A stretch of 43,447 bases of DNA, taken from Micractinium sp. NFX-FRZ (Eukaryota; Chlorophyta; Trebouxiophyceae; Chlorellales; Chlorellaceae). Shown here in pieces: positions 11,511-20,455 of the stretch (position 1 is the stretch's first letter; the number at the start of each line of letters is the position of its first letter). Both the position numbers and the translations under genes were made by a program. The DNA lies in NCBI GenBank assembly GCA_029339195.1, contig JAPTJF010000503.1:1-43447 (forward strand), given 5' to 3'. The notes beneath the pieces were generated by a model that was not told where the DNA came from, did no database searches, and saw only the letters and a list, made by a program, of their open reading frames with translations.

Positions 11511-13441
11511 TTAGACAGCGCGTGCCTGCGCGCTGGCGCGGGCTTGCAGCAGGTAGCAGGCGCGTGCCAGCAGCACGATGGCGCACGGCACGCACACCCT
11601 GCGCAGGGCAAACAGGTGCAGGGAGGTGAGCGGCGCGGCACGGTACTGGCTGCGTCCGCCTGCCAGCAGCTGGCAACCCCATGCCGAGCCCGCAGACCAG
11701 CTACGAAGCGTTTCCCGTCCGCCGACGCCGCCAGTGCACAGCATCTGCCAGGGCATTAAAAGAGGAGCCAGCCTGCAGGCCGGCTGATGTGGCAGCAAGC
11801 CAGAGCTCCGCACAGCAAGCCGCTGCCCCCGGCCCCCCAAAATGTCACGCGGTTTGTGCCACAAAAGAGCAAGCCTACAGGCCGGCTGGTGGCAGAGGGG
11901 CCAGCAGCTCCACACAGCGAGCCGTGGTTCCTTTCCAACACACCCCACAGCTCGTAGCGCCCACTGTACCAAAGCAGCACAAGCGGCGGCAAGCGGCGCT
12001 CACCCTGTGGCGGCGACCAGCGGCATGCGGGCCAGGCGCAGGACGGCAAAGGCCAGGACGGGGAGGATGGCCCACTGCAGCGCAAAGCTGAGCACCATGG
12101 GGAGCGGCGCTGTCATCAGGCCCTTCAACTCCTGCAGGGCGGGGGGGCAGGAGGGGAGCAAAACAGAGGGTGGGGGGGACAGTCGGTAGTGGTGGGGGGG
12201 CCGGCTGGTTGGCGGGGGACAGCTGCTGGGGCAGAGCAGGGCGGAGTGGAAGGGCCGGGAACAGCTGGTGAGGGTGGACGGCTAGGTGGGGGGACAGCTG
12301 CATAGGGCAGAGCAGGGCAGAGTGGAGGGGGCGGGAACAGCTGGCGGCGGGGGCCGGCTAGTGGGGGGGACAGCTGCTCAGGGCAGGGCAGGGGAGAGGG
12401 GGCGGGAACAGATGGTGGCGGGGGACGGCTGGATGGCGGGGGACAGTGGGCCAAATCGGGGATGCACGCGGGGCAGGGCAGAGCACAGCAAGGTGGGGTG
12501 GGGGCAAAAGGGAGAGGGCGGGGAGAGGGCCACGCAAGGTGCTGGGCGCACGAGGCGGGGGCGGCAGGCTCCCAAACACCAGCAGGGTCGGGCAGTTTGA
12601 TACATTGTGGCATAAGGCAAGGGGAGGCGTGCGGTGGAGGAGGCGCGTGTGGAGGGGCGGGCAACATTGTATGCTAGCCAGGCAGGCAATGTTGCAGGCT
12701 GGCAGGCTCTGCAGCCTGGCGTAGCACCCACGTTGCCGTCCCGCCAACAGCAGCCCAGGCATCACGGCGTGCGACAGCAGCCCAGCATGCACAGCGTGCG
12801 CAGCACAGCGCAGCGCAGCGCAGCCTACCTTGTGGAGGGAGGCCACTCCAAAGGCGAGGCCCGCCAGCGTCGTGGACACCGCCCTGCGCCACTCGACGCT
12901 GTCAATGAGGCTGACCCAGGAGAAGGCCGCTGGCTGAGTCACTGCCAGCACGGCCGCGCCGAGCACGAGGAGCGTGAAAGGGGCGGCGGCGGCGCGGGCC
13001 GCAAGCAGTAGCACGCTGCGGAAGCATGCTGCTGCGGGCGCGGCTGCCGAAGCATGCTGCTGAAGCACGCTGGTGAGGCTGTCAGCGGTGGTGCCGCTGT
13101 CGGCGGTAGTGTCGCTCATGTCGGCCGCAGCGGCGGTCAGGGTTAGCTGGTGCCCATTGCTGGCTGCTGCCTGCCGGTGAAGGGCTGGGCGCGCGCTGCT
13201 GGGGGCTGGGCGCCACAGCGCAAGCGGGCGCACCACGCGAGCGGCGGCGCACCGTGCGAGCGGTGCCGCAGCGGGTGTGGTAGGCACCAGGGCGCACCTG
13301 CGCGGCGGCAAGAGGGCGGCAATGCACCATCAGTTTTGCATTGCGCATGCATGCTGCCAGCGGTGCGCCACGGCGCGCGAGGCGGCGCCATGCCGCTCCA
13401 CACGGGCAGACAAACCAAACGCACCTGCACGTCGCCCGCAT
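11511..13441 (-). CDS. Short membrane protein, BASS-like N-terminal half
   Basis: Exons in transcript order: 13441-13425, 13297-12829, 12131-12004, 11598-11511. Phases agree and give 233 residues. The N-terminus (about 50 residues, Ala/Arg/Ser/Pro-rich, starting MRATCRCALVP) resembles a plastid transit peptide. Then follow a hydrophobic segment (LLVLGAAVLAV), PAAFSWVSLIDS, a second segment (LAGLAFGVASLHKELKGL), a third (MVLSFALQWAILPVLAFAV) and a last one (VCVPCAIVLLARACYLL) before the stop. The order 'helix, Phe-Ser-Trp, helix, Glu-Leu-Lys, helix' recalls the first three helices of bile-acid:sodium symporters. The rest of that fold, including the conserved Gly/Asn-rich crossing helices, is absent. 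It may be a truncated paralogue, a half-size protein, or an unrelated membrane protein. The tiny first exon (17 bases) was chosen because it alone gives ATG and the right phase. Confidence 0.5.
11767..11924. repeat. Direct repeat in last intron of BASS-like gene
   Basis: A roughly 56-base block (11767-11822, starting CCAGCCTGCAGGCCGGCTG) recurs in diverged form at 11868-11924. It lies between the exons ending at 12004 and starting at 11598. No exon similarity seen. Confidence 0.75.
12170..12450. repeat. GC-rich minisatellite, about 60-65 bp by 4
   Basis: Units containing GGGGGACAGCTGC, CAGAGCAGGGC, GGGCGGGAACAG and GGCTAG are repeated four times with divergence, inside the intron of the BASS-like gene between 12132 and 12828. 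Confidence 0.85.
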
Positions 13442-14345
13442 ACTGGGAATCTGCTGTGCTGCGGCGTGGGAGCAGGCGGGTAATGAATGCGTCCCGCCCA
13501 GGTGCCATTCGTCATGACATTGGCAGCCGCGCAGCGTGCCCAGCGTGCCTGCCGCCAGCTCCGGCAACCAAAAAACTGCCAACGCAGGACATTCTAGCAA
13601 TGTCCTGCTCCGCTGGACAGACCTCCCGAGCTGCAAGGAATCATGTCAATGAGGAACTCTGCAGGCAGGCTGCGCAGCCTTCCCGCCGCCGCCAACCGCC
13701 GAGTCGGGCGTCACGTTCAGGGCGCTGCCAGGGCAACACATTGTTTGTACAGAGAGACCTGCTGCGCAGTGGATGTCAGAAGTTAGCATAGCAATTGGTC
13801 ATCAATTTGAGCAGGCAATGGGCTGTGTGCAACTCACAAGCTGGGGGCGAACAATGAAGGGCGGGAAATATGTCGGCAAATGCAAGGGGGAGCCCCCACT
13901 CGGGTGCAGCGCCAAGAAAGTGCAGCTTGGAGATTCGGAGATGGCAGAGGAAAGGGAGGAGGGGAGCAGGGGTGGAGCCAAGGGAGAGGGAGAGCAGCAG
14001 CGCCACCCTAGAGGCATACACATCAATGGGAGATCAAAACCAGACAGGGCAACGGCAGGTGCCCCGACAGGTTATCGGCGTACAATATCTTCAGCAGATG
14101 AGGAGGCAAATGCGGAGGTAGAAGCAGAGAACGTGGCGTCGATTGTAATGCAGGGTTGACGACAAGGAGAGCGCTTGGTGCAACAACGAGAGTGCGAAGT
14201 GAAAATGGGGAGGGATTGCAGGTAGCATGGCCAGATGGCAGGCGGCAGGTGTGGAAAGGGAGGCGTCACTCCAGAGAAAGAAAGGTAGAAAGGAGGTCAT
14301 TTTGCACGTGTCAAAGAGGCTGCAGGGATGGTGCCGCCGGAAAGT
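13442..14345. other. Intergenic: BASS-like promoter and 3' UTR of next gene
   Basis: Both flanking genes are on the minus strand. The stretch is less GC-rich at 13780-14300, with purine-rich runs. No minus-strand TGTAA was found, so the 3' end of the upstream gene is unmarked. No gene recognised. Confidence 0.45.
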
Positions 14346-16311
14346 TCACTCTGTCGTGGGCAGCGCAACGAGCACGGCTGCCCAGATGATGCAGGAAAGC
14401 AGATAAAACACCAGCAGGGGGGGCGCCTCCCGGGGCTCCAAGCCGCCATCCAAGGGGGCCGCCATCCCCGCCCCCGCCCCATCCTCCTGCTCCTGCAGCA
14501 AGCGACCTGCTGCTGAGCCTGCTGGCTCAAATGCACGAGCTTGCTGGCCGCCCCACTGCGCATGCGCCGCCGTTTCGAGCGCCTCGAGTGCGCGCAGGCG
14601 CCGCCGCGCGCGCCTCTCCAGCTGTCGAAGAACACAGACTGGCAGCGCCACGCCAATGGCCAGCAGCGACCAGGCATTGACGGCCAGGCAGGAGGTCCAA
14701 GGCAACCTGCCCGCCGCCTCGGTGAGCAGGTGCACCGGCTGGGGCATGGCGGCGCAGCTGCGCAGGCAGGGTGGGGTGGGGTGGGGTTCCAGGTTGGGTG
14801 GGCATGCGCATGAGGAGCGGGCTGGGCTGGGCGTGGTGGGCACGAACCTTGCATTCATCCGGACCACTTGCAGGCTCCTCATCATCTAGCAATTGCCCAG
14901 CCGCTGGTCGCACCCTCGTGCCACATGCGGCGCCCCCACAGCGTACGCCCACTCACTGTGCCAGCCCCAGCATGTAGTGAAGCGCCGCAAGTGCCTCCTC
15001 GCCTCCCTCCACCTCAAACAGCCGCCTGCACACCTGGCCGGACGCGGACAGCTGCAAACCAGTGGTGGGCGGGGGGACACAGGGCGGCGGGCTGGGGGGA
15101 GCGGGGCAGGCAGGGCGGGCGGGCACCCACATGCCCAGGAGCGCCCCGAGCCCGCCCGCGCACACAGGCAACCGGCTGCAGCATCTGATGTGGCTGCAGC
15201 AGCCGTAGCAGGGCCCCGCCAGCATCCCAGCATGGCACGGCAGCACGGCACGCCCCCCTGCGCACCGACGCGGCCGCGGCGAGTGCCAGCGTGCCCAGGC
15301 TCCACCTCCACGGCACGTGGGAGTGCAAGGAGTATATGAGCATCCAGGTGCCGCCGTTGTGCATGAGGAAGAGCAGCAGCAGCTTGGGCATGGAGGCGCC
15401 CGCGTGCTCCCACATGTTGACCGAGCCGTTGAGGGCTGCGGGAACGAGAAGGAGGGCAAGCAACACTGCGTGCATTACCTTTTGCTGGCACCGTAATGAG
15501 CTTTGCCCATCCATGTTATGAGCGACAGAAGGGAGGAGGGGAGGGCGGGCAGCCAGGTTTGCGGCGCAGGCTGAGCCCGGTGCTACGGGGCCAGGTGCAC
15601 GTGCCTCCTGACCCCTCTCCAACAGCTCTACCTTTCACCAGCATCCGTCATGCAATGTGTCTGGGGCGGTTCAATGCTTGATTTAAATGTGACCCCCACA
15701 GGCAGGCTCGAGCCAGCTGCCGGTACCCTGCACGTCACCTAGCGTCAGGCACGTCCACACCGCGTGCAAGATCATGAACGAGACAAACAGCTCCCGGCGG
15801 CCTGTGTAGTAGCGTGGGTGGCGCGAATTGGCGTGCAGCACGCACAGCGCGACCAGCACGTGGCTGCTGCCCACCAGAGCCAGGCCTGCAGTGAGGGAGG
15901 GGGGCAGGGAGGGATGGAGGGAGGGATGGAGGGAGGGGAGTGAGCATGGGCATGGGGGAGATGCGCTGTGCCAAAGTAGAGAGGTAAGCATGTAGAGGAG
16001 TAGGAAGGATGGCAATCGCGGGCGCGGCTGGGCGGTGGCCGGCTGACGAGCCACGGCGCGGGCGATGCTAACCGCCGCTGTGCGCAGCTGCAGGCGCCGC
16101 CGCTGGTGTGCCGCAGGTGTGCCCCACCGGGACCCGGCATCACTGTTGAATTGAGAAGTGCGCGGTGTGGAAGGGCGAAGGAAAAACGGAAGGAGCCTCA
16201 CCTGGCTGGCCTTCACGCCACGCAAACTTTATCAGTAACATGGCTGAAAAAGCCACGACGATGACGCCCATCCCGCGGGCATCCATGCGAGCGAAACGCT
16301 CATTCAACTCC
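14346..16311 (-). CDS. Unrecognised multi-pass membrane protein
   Basis: Exons in transcript order: 16311-16202, 15885-15739, 15435-15266, 15051-14957, 14757-14346. All internal phases agree (1, 1, 0, 2). The first exon listed begins with a split codon, so an upstream exon with the start codon is missing. The frame beginning at ATG 16548 is one candidate but no donor was convincing. Hydrophobic segments: GMGVIVVAFSAMLLIKFAW, ALVGSSHVLVALCVLHA, FVSFMILHAVWTCLTLAL, KLLLLFLMHNGGTWMLIYSL, LAVNAWSLLAIGVALPVCVL and VFYLLSCIIWAAVLVAL, so about six to seven helices. A basic stretch (RRARRRLRALEALE) follows the fifth segment, with an acidic Gln/Gly-rich loop before the last. I do not recognise the family. 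It may be a chlorophyte-specific protein. No function is proposed. Confidence 0.6.
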
Positions 16312-17498
16312 CTGCACAGCCAAAGAGCGCGTGGCGGTCGGCAGTGAGTGGTACGGCCGAAGCCTTGCTGCAAGCAGCAGCAAGAAGCAGCAGCACGAGG
16401 CGGCGGCAGCGGGCAGCTTAGCGGCGGCAGCCTGCGCGGCGGCGGTGGCAGCAGCAGCTAGTCGGTCCTGCCTGCGGTATCGGTCATTCGACCGGTACAG
16501 CAATGCGCTCAGAGCGCCGCCGTGTCTATGAATTTGCTGTGTACACATGTTGTTGGGTCCGGTGCCCGTCGTTCAGACCGCCGGTCTGCGAAAGGCAGCC
16601 GTCGGCTCTCAGAGCCTTTCAGTGCGCAATACTTCCACTGGAGACAGGACGGCTCCGCTGCCGCGGCCTACAGGCGTCAGTGCGGGCTCTCCCAGCTGCT
16701 GTCCGCACTGTGAAGCCTGCACCGCTTTCAGACTGCTTTCAACCGAACCACGAGTGGAGTTCCAAGGGGGCGTGAGCGACCAGACGTCATCTGAGCGCCC
16801 ATTACGAGTGTCCAGCTGGGGTGGGGTGACCCCGTCCTGACGATGATGGCACCATCACTGGCAGCGGTCCTGCTGCTTCTTAGTGGAAGGATAAATCTTA
16901 CACGCTGCGCCGCTGCCTCCTCTAGAGCAGGGCCAGGTGATGCCATCTCTCTTGCATCAGGAGCCCTCGACGCTGCAAGGCTGCGGCCCAGCAGCTCGCT
17001 CACACGGCAGTGGCAGAGGCTGCCGCCGGTAGCCTGACCAAGGGTGACCCTCCTGCACTGCCTGCCCCCCAACGGTTGTGAGCAGGTCTCGAAACAAATA
17101 ACGTTGAAAATGTTAACGCACCCTCACCAAGAGTATCAAACCAATACAGCGGGACGTGCAACATTCGTCGCAAGACAAGCCACAGGGGGCCGGGCTGTGG
17201 GGCTGCGCAGCACTGCGGGCGGCCCCCAGGTGTCGTGGTATGTGTCCCCAGGTGTGCCCCCACCATCTTCCCTGCCGCTTGCTTGCTAACTTTTGGGGGG
17301 GTACAGTCTGAATCCCGCAAAACAAAGTGCGACACAGACCCCTGGAACCCCCGCTCTCAGGAGGTCTCTCCCCCTGACAGGCAGTGCCTTCCCCCCCTGT
17401 GTCCTTCACCAACACCCTCTCCTCTGTTGCCTTCCCGCCCCTCCTGCTGCCCGTGTACAATAACTCAGGCACCCCTGCTACTTTCCCACGTGCGAGGG
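16312..17498. other. Stretch without a resolved gene
   Basis: It should contain the first exon and promoter of the membrane-protein gene (minus) and the end of the mTERF-like transcript. Small open frames on both strands (for example 16843-17037 + and 17000-17335 -) have no recognisable domain. The part at 17090-17120 is AT-rich. Confidence 0.4.
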
Positions 17499-17503
17499 TT
17501 ACA
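17499..17503 (-). terminator. TGTAA polyadenylation signal, mTERF-like gene
   Basis: TGTAA on the minus strand, about 55 bases after the stop codon at 17557. This would give an unusually short 3' UTR; a more distant site cannot be excluded. Confidence 0.4.
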
Positions 17504-17556
17504 GCTGGGTCATGCCCTTGGCAGAAATAAATGCAATTGCAGCCACCGCTGCTCGG

Positions 17557-19852
17557 TCACAACACCGCTTCTGCCCGCTGCCATGACGCCGCTGGCCCCT
17601 GCTGCCTGCACGCTCCCGTCGTCACCGCTGCTACTCCCTGCTGCATGCGCGCCACTGCCGGGCCCGCCACTGCCACTGCTGCTTTCTGCCGCACGCCTCC
17701 CACCGCCGCTGCTGCCGCCGCCGCTGTCGCCCCCGCCCTTGCCGCTGCCGCTTCCTGCGACACGCCTCCAGCCGCCCCCGCCGTCGCCGCTGCCATCGCC
17801 TGCTGCTCCAGCTGCACCAGCAAGCGGCGCAGCTGCTCGGAGGTGCGCTGCCCGTGTGCCTGCAGCTGCAGCCACGCCGGCTGCTGCCTAAACTCTTCCT
17901 CAAAACGCTCAAACTCCTCTGCTGGCAGCCGTAGCTTCCGGCACAGCATGCCTGTCGACCGCTTCACCACATCACTTAGGCACAGCTTGGGCGGCCACGT
18001 GTTGCCGCCCTTCCGGCGCCTGCCATACCGCCGCCGCTGCGGCTGCTGCCCCGGGTGCTGCGCAGATGCTGCCGCCGCCTCTCCCCTTTGCTGCTGCGCC
18101 TGCTGCTCCTGCTGCGCCTGCTGCTCCTGCTGCTGCTGCTCCCACGAGCCGGATTCCTGGCTGCTGCCCTCTCGCACCAGGCGGCCCAGCAGGCCCCGTT
18201 CCGAGATGAGCTGCAGGCGGCTGGCGACAGTGAAGGCGGAGGCAAGCAGGTAGGAGGGCAGCCGGCTGTACACCTGCAGGCAGAGCAGGCGCAGCAGGGC
18301 ACAACAGGGGGCAGCAGGCGTGAGGCAGGCGGGTGGGTGGAGGACTGGCCAGAGGGTGGCGATGGGCAGGGCAGCGCTCGGCTACAGCCCCACCCAGCAA
18401 CCAGTCAGTCAGCCAGCAAACCTGGCAGGCAGCCCAGGCCCGGCAGGCAGCCCACCTCTGCAGGTTCAAGACGCAGGTACTGCTGCAGCGCCAGGCGGGC
18501 GGTAACCAGCGAGAAGCTGTCGTGGCGGTACTGCAGCAGTATGGGGGAGCGGAGGGCCAGTGCCGCCGGGTCTGGCACCCCGCACAGTGCCATGGCTGCC
18601 AGGGCTCGGGCCACGGTTGAAGGCATGGTGACCAGCAGGGTGGGGCGGTGATCCAGGATGGAAGAGGCGGCGTGGGGGCCGAACACGGCTTCCAGCTGCG
18701 GCAGGGCAGCGGGGGAGGAGGGCAGGGGGGAGGCAGGAAGGTTTGAAGCTTGGCGACGGGCAGGACCGGGTGAAGCGGGATGGCGGACTGCGGCAAAGCA
18801 GCTTGGAGCAGCTTGGAGCTGCAGCTGGGCGGGGGAGAGGCGGCGGGGTGTGGGTGTGGATGGCATGTGGGAAAAGGAAGGGATGCGTCGTTTGTTATCA
18901 TGCCCGCTCACCCACCCCTCCCCTGCACATCTGCGCGCCGCACATCTAGAGAAGCCCTGCCCAGCGACTGCTGCCCTGCCCAGCACAGGCCGGAGCAGGC
19001 ATACGAACACATGCACCGCGTATGTGCTCTAGCCCTGCCCTGCCCGCACACACCAGCCGTCCAGCCCCAGCCCCCCCCGCTGTTAACCCACCCCTCCTCT
19101 CACATGGGGCAGCAGGCGGGCCCGGCGGTGCAGCCGCCGCAGCCGCTCGCTGTCACGCAGCACTGCAGCAACATCCTCCTCACTGGCCCCCGCCCTCTTC
19201 ATCTCCTGTAGGTCCATGGAAGCAATGACACAAGCGCTAGAGGTGCATCAGATGCCCGTAAACTGGCAGCAGCCGTGATCCCAGCCACCCACCTCGACCC
19301 CGCACAGCAGCACACCTGCGCCAGCTTGGGCTCACACCAGGCGCAGCCGATAGGGTTTAGGTCAGTCCTACCCTAGACCCTAAACCGCACCCGGCCCCAA
19401 GGAGCACCCACATAGACCAGCCACTCTGGTGTGACTCTGGCCGCCACCTGCCCATCTACATTGCCCGAGTAGGCACCACCCGGCCACCCACCGACTCAAC
19501 CCAACAACAGGGCGCACGACATGCATCCCATCCACCCCCCGCCCACCTCTACCACACTGAGCGCCACCTGCGCCAGCCTGGGCCCCCCATCGGGGGCTGC
19601 CCCGCCATGGAAACGAGTCATCAGCTCGGCTGCTGTGCTGAGCGCCGCTGGCGAGACCTGCAGCTCGCCGCTCGCCTCCCAGCTGCCATCGGAGCTGCCG
19701 CCGCTGCTGCTGCTGCTGCTAGCGCTGATGCCGCTGCGGCTGGTGCTGGTGCTAGTGCGGCCGCTGGTGCTGGTGCTGCTTGTGCCGCCTGCCGCCGCCG
19801 CTGCCGCCACTCCCCGACTGCTGCAGCCAAGAGGTCGTACCGCCGCGCCCAT
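17557..19852 (-). CDS. mTERF-like organelle nucleic-acid-binding protein
   Basis: Exons in transcript order: 19852-19547, 19205-19104, 18695-18456, 18273-17557. All junctions are phase 0, giving 454 residues. The N-terminus is Ala/Ser/Thr-rich (MGAAVRPLGCSSRG, then Ser/Thr runs), compatible with an organelle transit peptide. Helix-pair repeats typical of mitochondrial transcription termination factors follow: FGPHAASSILDHRPTLL, ALCGVPDPAALALRSPILLQ, RLALQQYLRLEPAEVYSRLP, SYLLASAFTVASRLQLISE, and a C-terminal KLCLSDVVKRSTGML block. mTERF proteins bind DNA or RNA in plastids and mitochondria and affect transcription or splicing there. A Gln-rich insert (EQQQQEQQAQQEQQ) splits two repeats, and the tail after about residue 360 is Ala/Gly low complexity. 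The helical-repeat class is moderately clear. A different alpha-solenoid family is possible. Confidence 0.6.
19352..19386. repeat. Telomere-like inverted motif in mTERF intron
   Basis: AGGGTTTAGGTC and GACCCTAAACC face each other around a short TACCCTA-containing spacer. The TTTAGGG-type unit equals plant and algal telomere repeats. It lies in the first intron of the mTERF-like gene (19206-19546) and can form a short hairpin. Confidence 0.6.
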
Positions 19853-20314
19853 CGAGCCATCCTGTAAGTTCCAATGCGATCACAATCATCAGGGGCGGGG
19901 TGGAGGACGCCGCTTCAACCAGAAGGCCGAGGGTTCAGAAAAGGACGGGCTAAAAACCTCGGACCCGCTGTTGCATCTACCTCTCACCATCGATACCGTC
20001 AATGCTTCCACTAAGCCGTCAGAAGCAGGGCGTGCCAGGCTCCGCTGCGCGCGGACCGCCCAGCTGCAAACTCTGCCGCCCAGCATGGTGCTTTCCGCAG
20101 CGCTCTAGAAGTTCAGGTTGGAGAGGAATTTATTGACACAAGGCGAGCAGCGCCGGCAATGGCTTTCACATTGATGCAACCGTGCCGCCGCCGCCGCTGG
20201 GCAAGGCAGCGTGCGGCACCGCCAATGACCAAGAGTACCCTGCCCTCGCTGATGTGAGCTCGCCCTTGCTGATGACAAGGTCGAGGAGTTATACACACAG
20301 TAGTGGCCTGGAGG
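19853..20314. other. Intergenic: mTERF promoter and TenA transcript end
   Basis: Between the mTERF-like start codon (minus) and the TenA polyadenylation signal (minus). No open frame with a recognisable domain. TCTAGAAGTTCAGG and AATTTATTGACA lie at about 20100-20135. Confidence 0.4.
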
Positions 20315-20326
20315 TTACATATGTAA
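20315..20326. terminator. Palindromic TTACATATGTAA polyadenylation signal
   Basis: This perfect 12-base palindrome reads TGTAA on both strands. It lies about 130 bases after the TenA stop (minus strand), where a 3'-end signal is expected. No plus-strand gene is known to end here. Confidence 0.55.
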
Positions 20327-20455
20327 CTCATAAGTTACGCAAACACAAACAAGGTGGGACAGTGGTGGCAACGAGGCCGAGCCAACCGAGGGCAAGCGTG
20401 GTCCTGCACACTCCCTGCCCGCCTCCCAGGCCGAGGATAACTGCCCAATACGCCG

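Noticed and set aside
12170..12450. CRISPR-like array because of regular repeats
   Set aside because: Units are contiguous, diverged and lack unique spacers. The context is a eukaryotic intron.
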